Position numbers and translations under genes: made by a program | Shown here: piece after piece, positions 10,276 through 22,086 of the stretch | How positions within the stretch are numbered: position 1 is the stretch's first letter | Layout: each line of letters starts with the position of its first letter | Source of the DNA: Camellia lanceoleosa | Lineage: Eukaryota > Streptophyta > Magnoliopsida > Ericales > Theaceae | Assembly (NCBI GenBank): GCA_025200525.1 | Contig: CM045762.1 | Location: 86,742,717-86,806,716 of the forward strand | Direction of reading: 5' to 3' | DNA length: 64,000 bases | The notes under the pieces: generated by a model | Told to the model about the DNA's origin: nothing | Seen by the model: only the letters and a program-made list of their open reading frames with translations | The model's database searches: none

Positions 10276-13200
10276 TGTAGACACCCCATTTTTGACCATC
10301 CTCAAGACTTGGATGTCACCATTTGAACACCCGGTGATCATCCATGTTTGTGTTCGTTTGGAGTTCCCGGAGGTCTCGGCTACGCGCCTTGCCTCAGGAT
10401 CCCCGAACTCGACTGTTTAGTGTCTGGTTTTGCACCAAACACTTGTGCTTTGCCTTGGAGGGGCAGGGAATACCTTGTGAGGCATCCCCACACATCACCG
10501 GCCGTGGCTAGAGGCCACCGGCCAAGGTTTTATGCCATCGGCAATGTATGTTGCCGGTCGGCATTCTTTGTTGCCGGTCGGCAGTGAATTTTGTCAAAAT
10601 GGCATTTTTGAGCAGCCGATTACTGTTCATCTGCTTTTGCAGATATTTTAGCACAACTGTCTTGCATTTGTTTCCCCTCCATACACGTGTATGGAGGGAT
10701 GGCCCTCTTGTTAGCTTACCTTGTAAGCTTTACAAGATTGGCTCCTCTATAAGAGGAGGCCCTCTCTCCCTTGTTCTAAAGGTTAGAGAAGTTGGAGAAG
10801 AGAGTGAGAAGACTCTGGTTTTAGGGTTTAAGTTAGTGTATCTAACCTATATCTATATCTCTCCCTCTCTTGCCATTGTGTGTGTTTTAGGCTTAGTTTT
10901 GTGCACAAACATCTACCATCACACCATCCTCTTGGAACTGAGGTTCTTGAGGCTTGTTTTTGGAGATTTGAAGTTGGTTTGGAGCTCAAGGGGCTGCTGG
11001 TCCACCATTTTTGAAGGTAGTCTACAAGGGTAAGAAACTAGTCCTTTTTACCCCTCTTTTGCATTGTATTTTTGCCTATCTTAGAATTGTTTTTGTGCTT
11101 AGTGTATAACATAAAAAAGTTCTATTTTCAGGCCCTCTAAATAGTTTGTTTAGAGTGTTTTGTGGTTTGGAGGTGTTTGACCCCTCTTAAGCCTTGAGAG
11201 GCCTCCATTTTGTGCTATTTTGAGTGAGCTTCGGGACTGTAGGTGTTTGGGCCTCCTCACCACTGAAATCTTGAGAGATTTCAGTGGTGAGGATGGTGTT
11301 TTAAATTCCCAAGAAGGAGAGGGCCACCCCCTCTCCTTGTTGTCCTTGAAAAGGGCACTTTTTGGCCTCTTGAGGGAGCACAATGTTTGAGTACTTGTTG
11401 ATCATGCCATGACTGTATTTTATGCTTATTATGCCATGATATAACATTGTTGTGTGTTGGTTTTGGTACACCATGTTAGTTTAACATACATGCCATGTAA
11501 TGCCACTTTGATGCCTTAACATGTCTTAGGTTGTAAACCCTTATTCTAGCATGTTTTAGGCTTGGTCTTGTGAAGCTTTTGTGCTTATTTCACCATGTTT
11601 AAGGTCTGTCCATAGTTGTTTGGGTCGATCTGGGCATGCTTTGTGTGGCCCCTTTGCATTTTTGGTTTGTTGGCCTTAAGTGTGTAAGTGTGTAGCTTGC
11701 ATTACTTGCTTCGGTTTAAGTGGTTTGGCACTATTTGTAACATCATTTCAGTCCCTAAGATATGCTTGTATGCTTGCTTTGGACACCTCTTTAATGCTTT
11801 GAAAGCTTGTGTTGAACGCTCCATGTTTTGGCCATTGTGGCATGTTTTGCTATCTCGTTTAAATTGACTTGGCATCATTTTATAACATAATTTCAGAGCT
11901 TAGTTTGCATGTCATTAATCCATATTTGTCCCTTTTAAATGTGTTTAAAAGTTGCTTCATTATGCTTAAGTCTTGAACCATGTATCTATGCATGTTTGCA
12001 TGAACATTTTCCTTCATGTACTTAGCATTTTTGGCCACTGTTTTAGGCCTATTTAGAGCTGCCTAAATCATGTTTAAGTCCATCCCTTCGTTGGTTGCAT
12101 ATGCTCCTTGTGTGTTGTAGCACATTGGTAAGTTGTTGCATATTGGAACTTGCATGATTGAATGAAGTCACATGCTTGTTTGCATGCTTGGACATCCACA
12201 TTGCATCTTGCATGCTTGTTGGTTAACATTGATGTTTCATGTCTTGTATGCTTGTTAGCTTGTATGCTTATTTGCATTGCCATGGTTGCATACTAGTCAA
12301 CATGCCTAGGATTGCATTGCATTAGCATGCGTGCTAGACCTCTTGAGATGAGTATGATTGAGGTTGGGCCTCCTTGTGTGCTTATTTGGTTTGCATTCAT
12401 TTGAAATTGAAGTTGCACACTTGATTCTTTGGGCCATCATGCATGGAAATGCATGATTGGTGGTCCGAGAATCGAAGCACATCCTCCTTTGAGTCCTTAA
12501 CGTGATAAGGAGTGTGATTGGTGCATAAATTGCTTGAATTGCATTGCCATGCAAGGCTCTGTCCTCTGTTGCTGTCAAACAGGTTCTGCAGGAATTTCTT
12601 GCCGACCGACTGCACAAAGTGCCGGCCGGCAATCAATAGGTGGCCGAGGGACTCATCAACAGCCGATGACCACACCCCACTGCCGGTGGCAATTCTACTC
12701 AGCTGGTGGTGTCTTCCAATGTCCAGGGAAGCAATTCAGAGACTTTGGCAGTCTTCATAGGGGCAGAGCAGGGAAAACAGAGGCAGTCTATGCATGGCAG
12801 TGCGCTTCCGAGCAGGACCCGAGCATGCATTGCATTGGGCACTCTTCCCGAGGCAGTTTACTGTCTTTCTTAGCTTAGTTAGTTTGGTTAACTAATTAAG
12901 TAATTTGTAATAATTAATTAGCTCGTAGTTAGTTAATTTGTATTATTTATTTGGTCCCTCCGGGCGAGGGCAAATCTGTAATAAGTGTGGGTGTGTGTGT
13001 GTGCATGTCTTCCAACCCCACGTCTTTCTTCCCTTTTATTTACTAGCTTTCGATGGTTAGTTTAAGGCATGTTTAAATTAGCATACCTTATGCTATGCAT
13101 GCGTGCATCCATACATTTGTCTCACATGCACCGGGCTCGGCGCATCATGCTAACTGCATTTGTACTTCAATTCCAAATTGAATACGTGCATCAATTGATT

Positions 13201-14003
13201 GCATTTCACATGTCATGTTTAGGTTAGCCGAGCCTACTCTAATTGCATCCTGTATGTGTTGCATTAGTCAAACTTAACATGAACTAGGACCATGCATGTT
13301 TGCTAACTAGTTTACTGTTTTGGCACGGAGTACGATGTAAGTATTTTTGTGCTTTAGCATATTGCATGTGTGTGAATGCTATATCATGACAGCATGCTTA
13401 CCATGTGGCTAGATGCTTATGTGATAAACTGTTTGAATGCCTGTGGGTGAAGGTTGGATTGTTTGAGTTGGAAAACTCGTTGAAATCCGTGTTTTAGCCT
13501 ACTTGCGAGTAGCAAATTCCAAAATGTTTTTCAAAACAAACGGATATGCAATGCTTATTTCCAAATTAGGCAATCTAGTCTACACTTGTTTGCTGTGCGC
13601 ATAACATAGTAATTCTAGGCTAATAACCGGAATAAAAACACATAACGTTTTCAAAATCGGATATCACGGTTAGTAGAGGCCGGTCTTCGAACCAGGCGAG
13701 AGGGGGTGCTCATAGCTGACCTTCCCCAATCGTACCCAACCTCCCAAGCTGAGGCAACTTTGGTGATGACGGACACGTGGCCTTTGGCACCAAGTTAGGG
13801 TTTCCTAAATTTCCCCATTAAAAAATATTTAGGTGGCGACTCTGTATCTGGTAAAGCAGTCTATGTTTGGCACTTCTTTTCAAAAATCTGTTTTCTCAAA
13901 ACGATTTGCCGGATTCGGACTCTTTGGTTCAGATTTAGAACCGCAAGCAAAAATCGAGTCCGAACTGTAGCGTGTAGCGAGGTTCCCCCGCGGGCATGTT
14001 ACA
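10276..14003 (+). repeat. Element C 5' LTR
   Basis: About 3728 bp, starting TGTAGACACC and ending CGGGCATGTTACA, followed by the PBS. It has GCCGGTCGGC-type clusters at about 10495-10595 and 12598-12715, a likely TATA box in CTCTATAAGAGG near 10748, a (TG)n run near 12988-13002, and TGGCGACTCTG at about 13834, a partial match to the element's own PBS. Frames of 69-161 codons in it recur in the 3' LTR only because the LTRs are copies. Confidence 0.92.
10490..10760 (+). promoter_or_regulatory. Element C LTR promoter region: GCCGGTCGGC cluster and TATA box
   Basis: Copies and variants of CCGGTCGGCA, CATCGGCAA and CACCGGCC lie within about 100 bases (10495-10595). About 150 bases further is CTCTATAAGAGG (10746-10757), a palindrome with a TATAA core, followed by a CT/GA-rich leader. 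The same order is seen in the 3' LTR (25240-25510) and the related solo LTR (35200-35440). Confidence 0.5.
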
Positions 14004-14008
14004 GTTTC

Positions 14009-14026
14009 TGGTGACTCTGCTGGGGA
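14009..14026 (+). other. Primer-binding site of element C
   Basis: TGGTGACTCTGCTGGGGA lies 5 bases after the LTR end. It begins TGG as needed to pair with a tRNA CCA end. Its form resembles the PBS of Ogre/Tat elements, which as I recall is assigned to tRNA-Arg; that assignment is from memory and unchecked. Confidence 0.7.
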
Positions 14027-14878
14027 GAGTTTTAGAGTTTGACTCAAACTCGCGATATGCTGTTTTTACTACGTTTATGTGCTTCTTTGCATTGCATGTG
14101 CATTGGTGCGCCTAGGACATCGTGTTGGCCATCTGCTATTCCTGAGCGGTTTGCCGGAGGCTTGACTTTGTCAAAGTATGCCATAAAATTTGGTAGTTCT
14201 GCGGGCTTTGCCGATGTAGAACACAAACCCCGGTTTTACCAGGGCACCCTTTTCGACCATTCGACCTAGTGCATATTCGGAATCCATAGTGACCATTCCA
14301 AACTAGGACAGGTTGCTTACCCGATGTTAGGTTGTTTGAAACCGCTGCGTGCGTAGTATAACCCTAGCTCCTGACAAAATAGGACAGGGAAACCCTACCC
14401 TAACATAGGGGTGTATTGGCTCTCATTTATTTGCTATGTGCTTTTAGAGTGTATCTCTACAGGAACGCACATATCAGTTTGTGAGTTCGAGTATCAGGCC
14501 TGAGGGCACCAGTATCAGTTTGCAAGAATCAGTTATGTCTGTGGATATCCGATTCAGTGTTTTGAAAGACAGTGATTTCGGGGAAAGGATCGATAGTAGT
14601 AATGCTTGTTTGGTCGCACTGTGTTTGATCGGTTTGAAATTTGAAATGTTGCTTGTTTTTCCTTTCGATTCGAAAGTTCGAGAATAGTCAAGGTTCCCTC
14701 TTGCCGAGGCAAGACCTATGATGACGCAGAATCGGAAGAGATCGTGGTTATGACACCGTTGGGTTAAGAATCACTCCACAAAGTGAGACCAATATTAATA
14801 TCGCATCCACCTAGGTCGCTTCTTTGCACCCGGTTTGGACCCTCAACTATATCGAGCTCATGAGCCTACTACATTTGA

Positions 14879-15692
14879 ATGATGGGGATGATAGGCGATC
14901 TCCAGAGGCGAATCTCGCCTATGGAATGTACGCCACCACCGCACCATATCTTGGGAGGCTTTGTACCCAGAGCCCCATTGTTGGGACGGATTGTGATTGA
15001 ACTTAGCCAACCTGAGATGGCCTCCAGCTATAACAATGACATGTCAACGTCGACCCAAACCCTTGATCAGGCTGAGGCCAGAGGTAAAGAAAAAATGAAG
15101 GTAGATGCCGATCCTATCGAACAACTGCTGTGGGCAGTCGAGGCTTTGAAAGCCGGGGGGATGAACAAGCAACAGATATCAACAGTTGTGACAAAAGCTA
15201 TGGAGGATGCTTTCCCCACCCCACCTGAGGGTAGTTCAAGTCGGTAGAGAAGCAGGGCAGCCCCGTCATGCCGAGCAGTTCTTCGCTCCCAACCCGCACT
15301 GGAAGGACCAGAAAGTTAAGGCAGTTCCTGCCGACCCGTTCGCTAGTGCGTCTAGCAAAAATGCTCAGACTTCAAAGTACCTGCCCCGAGGGCGCAGGGT
15401 CTTCCATGCTCTCTATATGCCAGTGTCCAAGGCACTTCAGATCCTCACCGAGAGGGGGCACCTTAAACCCTTGGAGCCTCGGCCCCTCCCGAAAAATCTC
15501 CCTGCTACACATGATGCTGCTTTGTACTGTGCGTACCACCAGCAGACAGGTCATGCTACCGACAATTGTTTCCGCCTCCGTCATGAGGTGCAAGATTTGA
15601 TTGACAACGTGGTTATCCTCCCGCCCACTTCAGCCAAGTCCGTTGCTACTCAGCTGTTGGACTTTGAGGACACAGATACTGCGAGTATGTAA
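14879..15692 (+). pseudogene. gag: Element C gag remnant (Ogre/Tat type)
   Basis: Two overlapping frames make one gag region. The first (14879-15247) includes a charged stretch, QAEARGKEKMKVDADPIEQL, and an MNKQQISTVVTKAMEDAF segment. The second (from about 15230 to 15692) carries the typical Ogre/Tat gag C-terminal block: LPRGRRVFHALYMPVSKAL, then HLKPLEPRPLP, then YCAYHQQTGHATDNCFRL with a CHHC-type zinc motif, then EVQDLIDN. A one-base shift near 15230, next to the first frame's TAG, separates them. The long capsid core expected upstream is missing or unrecognisable. Nothing like a protease or RT follows, so this looks like a gag-only non-autonomous element. Confidence 0.7.
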
Positions 15693-16780
15693 TTAGAGAG
15701 TGAACTGCCTACGGGCAGTGCCTGGTGCATTATGGAGGTGGCGTCTGGCACGCATTTTTTGAGCATCTGTGAACACCAGTTTTGTAAATTCTGGCTTGGG
15801 TGTCGAGTCAGTCTTTTGTTTTGTTTTGAGTCTGTCTCATTGTCTTGAGTCAGTCCTTTTGCTTACGGGTCTGTCTTGTTGTAGCGAGTCAACCCCCCAT
15901 TTTTTGTATAGAATGTCAGGTGATTCTGGGGTTGTTGCCTCGAACACTGTTTTGTCCTGTAATTACCCGTTTTTGGTTTTTGAGTCTGTCTCTGCCGAGG
16001 GGCCAGTTATACCAACAAATCTGAATGAAACAATTGTGGCTATCTCAATTTCATGCTTGTTTTTAGTGTGAGTTAGTTGTGCCAGAGGAGGCGAATGGAA
16101 CGGCGGTACATTCTACCTACTCTCTTGTGCCTTGAACATCATTGTACTGACCTAAGTTTTTTTTCAAAACCCCTTTTGAGCACTGCGGTGGTAAAAACGA
16201 AGAGGAAGGAATTCCTCAGGTTTTCGCAAAATTTTGATCATTTTGAGAGAAGGATAGGCCTGCTAAACCTTTTTATGAATAAAATCATGCTTGTTAGCGT
16301 GAGTACTGAGAAGGACCCTGACTTGATCCAGACTGGTTTCACACTATCTTCTGCACGAGCGATTTGTCGTTTTCCTAAAAACTTTCAAAAATAAAATGTT
16401 TTGCGCAGTCCTGTGAAGACTTGTGTGAAATTGCTCTTGAGATTGTGCAGCTTAGGATCGCTCTCAGCCTCGAGATTCAACCTACCCGTTTCAAACCTGG
16501 AATCCATTCAAAACGTTCAACAGCCAATTGCCATGAAAGGCTTGGGCGACCCGATTTGAAGCAGCCCTCGAGCAAAAGGTACCAAATTTAGATAAAAAAG
16601 ATTAGATCTCACCGGCAGAGGCTCGTGAAGCAACCGTGATGGATCCTTTCGCAAGTCAGTACAACAGCCATTCTCCTGGGCTCAGATGACTTCAGGACCT
16701 CAAAACCATTTGGCATGGACTATGCTACACTTTTACCCTTTGAGAGGCTCGCTGGGCCGAAAACCCAGAAGGGCGACCCA
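15693..16780 (+). other. Element C spacer after gag, no recognised gene
   Basis: The sequence has T-rich blocks with recurring 'gagtc(t/a)gtc' words (15790-15890, 15975-15990). Short open frames on the plus strand show no family features. Pol would be expected here in an autonomous relative. Confidence 0.6.
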
Positions 16781-16789
16781 GGCAAAAGT

Positions 16790-16925
16790 TAGAGCAAGAA
16801 AAAAAAAGAAAAAGAGAAAAAATGCAAAAACAAAAAAAGAAAAATCAAAGAAAAGAACAAATAAACAAAAAAAGAAAAGAAGAAATTAAAAAAAAAAAGG
16901 GAATGGAAAAAGAAAAGAAAGAACA
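16790..16925 (+). repeat. A-rich (AAAAAG)n-like tract
   Basis: About 130 bases of near-uninterrupted purine, mainly A with scattered G and C. The Lys-rich and Phe-rich frames on the two strands are compositional. Confidence 0.7.
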
Positions 16926-17011
16926 AAGCTCGCAAGGTCGAAAACCTGCAACAGGCGCCTTGGCAAAAATTAGAGCCTAAAAAGTGAAGGTTAAAATACA
17001 CGAGTGTAGCC

Positions 17012-17235
17012 TAACCGGAACTACGTAAGGCTTGATTCCCATGATTGGGATACGTAGGCAACTTCATCCTGAAGTCCAGCCCCCAACGCTTTCACAGGGC
17101 CCTAGTCCATGTAATGGTTTTGATCATCCTTGCTTCCTCTACATCCGACAACCCGGTTGTAACAATCGGAACTACGTGAGGCTTGATTCCCATGTTTGGG
17201 ATACGTAGGCAACTTCATCCTGAAGTCCAGCCACC
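17012..17235 (+). repeat. Two direct copies, about 149-bp spacing
   Basis: The segment 'cggaactacgt(a/g)aggcttg' with 'gggatacgtaggcaacttc' and 'cctgaagtccagcc' occurs at about 17019-17083 and 17168-17232 with three or four differences. It lies in the non-coding interior of element C. Confidence 0.75.
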
Positions 17236-17337
17236 ATTGCTCTTACAGTGACTGTGTCCATATATTGGTTCAGACCGTCGTCTTCGGAGTTCAGTCGTCA
17301 TTGATAAAAGCAGTTTATAGCATGCTGCGGCACCATC

Positions 17338-17442
17338 CAGACAAGGGGCAACTTTCCGTTGCCGCAAGTTATCATTCAGACCAGGGGCAACTTTCCGTTG
17401 CCATGTCCCCCCTTCAAGCAAGGGGCAATTTTCCATTGCCTC
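17338..17442 (+). repeat. Three copies of a GGGGCAACTTTCCGTTGCC hairpin unit
   Basis: The unit GGGGCAACTTTCCGTTGCC appears at about 17345, 17386 and, as GGGGCAATTTTCCATTGCC, at 17422. Each folds as GGCAAC-loop-GTTGCC; the third copy keeps pairing through a compensating change (GGCAAT/ATTGCC). GGGGCAAC also ends the element's PPT at 25020-25027. Confidence 0.7.
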
Positions 17443-17469
17443 CGATCCGAGGTTGTGCATCTCGAGGGT

Positions 17470-18800
17470 AAGTTCCGTGCTCGTCGAGCATTGATTGTTT
17501 GCAAAAAAGTAGTTTTTGAAATTTTTTATTGAAGTTGACTATTTTCTCGAAAACTATTTCATTTTCCAAAAATCAGACCATCTTCTTGGACCCAAAAAGG
17601 GAAAATTTTCAGTGCTCACAGCCTGACTTGTATGATTTTCAAATAAAAAATCGAATAAGTGTGTTAATCTGGCTCTCATTTTGGTCAAAACTGTTTTAGG
17701 AAGAAAACAAAAAATGGTCAAAGTGATGAACTAGGGGCGCAATTGAGTCAGGACTCTTGTCTTTCCCTCGCCGTCAACACACTTGCCAGAAGGGCACTCT
17801 ATCCACCAGAAGAAATAGCCGTGGGCTAACGGTGTTGGGCATGAACCCGCAATTCCCTATTCATTCATCAATCACCCTGGGGAGGGATGAAAAAATGAGA
17901 GAATAAAGAATAGAGAGGTGTAAGCGGAGAGAGAAGTGAGCAAGAGGGTTTTGAGAGAAAAACCGAGCCTGAGGGCCGAGCGATGTGAGAATCACAGATC
18001 AGAAAGGGTGGGAATATGCCCGGAGGAACTAGCTCCTCGTAATCTAAGGTCTCTCATTCTTGTAAACGCGTCCGTGAGTCGTGTCTTTTACTTTGTTTTG
18101 TCGCAATTCTTGTTTTGAGTCTTTTCCGAGCGTGTCTCGTGGTGTTTGGGTCATGTACCTTTTGTTTGAGTCTTTCCCGCTGTGTTCAGTTTAGGCTCGA
18201 TACCCCGGTTGCAGAACCCCTCTTCAAAAGTTGAAATCGCTTATGCTCAGAGTGTTGTGCCATTCTCTACATTTTATGAGAAGCAAAAGAAGAAAAGGGA
18301 AAATTTGGGGCATCCGAGTGTGTTTCAACTGCAACCGTTTCAGCTTTCGTAGTCCGTCTTGTCGATTAGGTACATTTGTTCAGATTTCTTTGTGTGCGAG
18401 AATGAACCGAATCTTGAGTTCTGACGGCGTATGCAGATTAATCCCCGATAGAATAAGAAATTTGTGTGTTCGGTTAGCGATGGTTTGCTTGGGTTGTTTT
18501 CCTATTTGCTGGATGGTCATCTGATTATTACAGTACAAGTGCTCAATTTACAAGTGCTCAATTTTCAGACAACAGATCAATTTCATTTACATTGAGATGT
18601 AATATGATATGATGTAATGCGATGCAATGCATGAGATATACAAATGTGAACACTTTTTCAGACAAAAAGTTTGTTTCATTTCATCATCTTTTCAAATATA
18701 TAAGTTTTGGAAACAAAATCTGCCTGCAGCAGTACAAAGTACCCTAACTACTAACAAAAGGGGAAAGTGCAGAAAAGAAGAAAATAGCAAAAGTCTGTAT
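17470..18800. other. Element C interior downstream of the antisense gene, no recognised gene
   Basis: AT-moderate sequence with no recognisable coding family on either strand. It includes a short direct duplication 'caagtgctcaattt' at about 18537-18560. The antisense PMD gene would be transcribed towards it, so its 3' UTR and poly(A) site should fall just left of 18822. Confidence 0.5.
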
Positions 18801-18821
18801 CAACATCAAGAGATCTCAAGT

Positions 18822-21800
18822 CTAGGAGTCCATCCTAGTCCTCTTCCTGGACGAAGGTCCAGGAGCATCATCAGCATCGTCACCAGAGCCCGAGTCAGTA
18901 CCGCCTCCGGTCTCCTCCTCAGATGACCCCGCCTCTGCCTCTGCCTCTACCTCGGAGTCGGACTCAGACTCATCATCCTCGTCATCAGGAATGGGTACCC
19001 GAGAGCTACTCCAAACATGAGTACGCCCTCCCCTGGTACGGGGACGTGCAGTGTCTCCACGCCCTCTTCGAGCAGGAATAGAGGGCCCAGCTGGAGCATC
19101 ACCCACCGGCGGAATCTGGAAAGGAGGCTGAAAAACATAAAAGGCAAATGCATCAAGATCTGATGTAAGCGACATATCGGTCACGAGAATCCCGTGTATG
19201 AGTCACAGTGTGAATGCCGTGAGCGAATATCGCTGCGAGAATCTGATGTGTGAATGCCGTGAGCGATACATCAATGCATAGCAGGTGAATACTGCATTGA
19301 GCAGGTTGTGTCGTGCATCAGATCATGTGAAGCAGTTTGTGTATGGTTTGAGGCTGTGGTCAGAAAGAACATACCGGGATACTGTAGAGGGCCAAGAGGT
19401 CGAAGGTCCGCTGAAGCATCCCCATCATGGAGGCATTCAGCTCCAATGACTGCCGGGTGTACTCGGAGGACGCCTGCAAAAGTATCAGATACATCAGTAT
19501 TCTGCGGAATATCAAATAAACTGGAATGAAATAACAGTGCAGGATGCGAAATGAAGTACTACATACCGGAGGCAAGTCAGGGACATCAACCAACTCGTGA
19601 TCAGCCGAGGCAGGAGCAAAGGGGATCTGGTAGGTCGCCCCACCCTGCCCTCTGCATGATAGTGAAGTGGGCAGAGCAGGCCAGCCAGTCCCCCGCTCTC
19701 GATGAACTCCGCCCCTGCCACGGACTCGAGCCCTCCTCGACGCTCCCGCTCCAGCTACCAGCACTCCTGGCCTCTCCCTCCCAGCTCAGCAATCACCACC
19801 CAAGGGTCGCATGATGTAGGTCCGGACGTACTCGGCATAGTCACCCTCGTCTCTGTGACGCTCTGCACCCCAGCCAACGGTGTACTCTCTCAGGTGCTCG
19901 AGAAAGAGTCTCTCGGTGTGCCTCATGTGTGTAGGAGGTGGACCCGGAACTATCTGCTCCGGTAAACCCAGGGTCTGACGCAAGAAGCGCTCCCCTAGGT
20001 ACCAAGCCCGACAGACCGGGCCCTCCAACAGAATCCGAAGACGGGCAATCTCCTTAGCACCCTCGTAGTGGTCTCTCACCACAGCCGGCAACGGAGCCCA
20101 AGGCTGCCAGGTGATCTGTAGGTACAAATGTAGTTTGTTATTTATCTGTCATCGAAAACACAGTGCTAAAGCGAAGCCTAAACAAACTCTAAAGTTGAAC
20201 ATACCTCCGCGGCGGTGATGGTGTCGAAGGAGCGGCGGAAAAAGATAAAAGACTCCCGGGGTCTCCGCACACACCGCACATCAAAGCGATGGGAAAAGGG
20301 GACGTCGAGCGGGATCTCCACATCGGGTACTGGGGCAAGCTTGGGAAAGTAGGCGTAGACCCACAACTGCAGAACAGATATCAGTATGACTATCAGATAA
20401 AGTAGAATACAGAATAAAGCAAAAATGGTAGAGCCGTGTGTTGTGCAGTGTATTGTGCAGAGTGTACAGTGTATGCAGTGTACAATTAGTGTAAAGAAGG
20501 GTATATGTGTGTGCCGCGTGTGCAGTATATAGTCAGTGAGAGATAAACCGTGCAGTGTACAGAATACAGAAAAAGATAAAGCAGAATACATAAAATGTAA
20601 AGCAGAAAGCAGAAATGTAAAAGGGGAAGAAGATGTACCTCCCAAGCTCGCCAGTATCCGCCGAGAAGCTGTCCGCTGAGGCAGGAAGAAGAACTCATGT
20701 AACCATACAAAGTGGCCAAGCCTGCACCACCCCAGTCGTAGCGGCGGATCCGCCTGACATCCACCAGTGCGCTCAACAGGCATAGAGGTACGGTGTTCGC
20801 CCGGTCGGCGAATAGGGTCGTCCCAAGCAGGAACATGATGAAGCCCCGTGTATACTGATCTACCTCCTTTGGGGTCATCTGCGCCTCCTCCTCCAAGGCT
20901 CGCGGGATCCGAATGTGGCTCTCGAACCATGAGTATCTGACAAACCCTGCTCGAGCAAGGGGAGGCCGAGTGCCGAGCAGGTACAGCCGGGCGGCGTCCC
21001 ACTCACCCATATCAGTGTCGAAGGGAATCGGGTCCCCCCCTACCCCGATGCCAGTAAGCATCAAGAAGTCATAAGGGGTCATCGTCATGTCCCCTGCGAC
21101 GGAGAAGTGGAAGGAGTTGGTGGTATCCCACCACCTCTCCACTAAAGCAGCGAGCAAGGGTTTGCAGGTAGTAAGTTGGGAGAGCCCTCTGCAGAAGATG
21201 CCGAAACCCGCCTCGTCGACGATCTGGAGAACCGCGTCTGGCAACTCCGCATACTAGTCTCGGGCAACGACATTCCCATACCCACGGATGGTATAGGAGT
21301 CCCCCTGTAATCAAAAATAGCAGTTGCGAAGCAATATTCAAGATGTAGTTTTGAGAAGCATACAGATATAGTGTGTGTGCGCGTGTTTTCAAAAGTAAAG
21401 CCGGCATTGGGTGTCAGTGTGCTAGCAGAGAACTACAGCATATGATATGTCAGTGTGTTGAACGGTTCAAGAACAGATGTGACGTGTGTACACGTTTTTC
21501 GAATTCAAATAGACATCGGATGCCGGTGTACTAGCAGTAAACTACAACGTGTGATATGTCAAGCAGGTTGAGTGGTTCAGTGTAGATACGGCATGTGTGC
21601 ATCAAACAGATACCGGGTGTCGGTGTGCCCATAGTGAAGTGCAGTATGTGTCGTGTCAATGTGTTTGAGCAATTCAGGGCTAGTGCAGTATGTGTGCGCG
21701 TGTCAGATTCAAGCAATTATCAGTTGCAAGTGTATTCACAATCAACTACATTGTACAATGCACCAATGCATTTGAACTAAGCAATTAAAGAACAGAATCA

Positions 21801-22086
21801 ACAATAGCAGTTTAAGTACTCTACATTGCGAAAAATTGAAACCGGGAGAAGAATGTACCTCGGAGGCGCTGTGCGACAAGTGTGACTCTGGCTCACGGAG
21901 TAGTAGCTCGAGTGCCACGCCCCTCTCAAAGCTTCGGAACTGGCGTAATCCGTTGGGAAGCATCACGTGAACCGCAGGCCTGTAGGTCTCCGGATCGAAC
22001 GGCCGGATGCGGAGTGGCAAAGGCTCGGCCTTGGGGCCCATCTCAAGCTCTGGAGGAGCCCCACCCTCTGGAAGATCATCCGCCAT
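18822..22086 (-). pseudogene. Antisense plant mobile domain (PMD, MAIN-like) gene, six exons, two nonsense codons
   Basis: Six minus-strand exons join in frame: 22086-21859, 21304-20639, 20366-20205, 20115-19567, 19473-19375 and 19127-18822. Every length is a multiple of three and every intron is phase 0 with GT (GTAC or GTAT) and AG borders. The total is about 669 codons from ATG to TAG. Exon 2 has the PMD core: GFGIFCRGL, LVERWWDTTNSFHF, MTMTPYDFLMLTGI, GGDPIPFDTDMGEW, then a GFIMFLLGTTLF helix and RRYDWGGAGLATLYGYM. Exon 4 continues the domain (ITWQPWAP, VVRDHYEGAKEIARL). Exon 6 is an acidic Ser/Glu/Asp tail with a basic end, SSRKRTRMDS. Two in-frame stops break it: TAG at 21254-21256 and TGA at 19786-19788. 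MAIN-type PMD proteins act in the nucleus in genome stability and silencing; antisense PMD genes are known in some plant gypsy elements. The role here is inferred. Confidence 0.85.

Noticed and set aside
10548..11033. 161-codon frame repeated at 25300-25785
   Set aside because: The repetition is due to the LTR pair. No domain features, and it crosses the TATA region and leader.
12306..12878. Several overlapping frames on both strands, recurring at 27058-27641
   Set aside because: They are LTR copies over the second motif cluster and the two copies break differently, which argues against coding.
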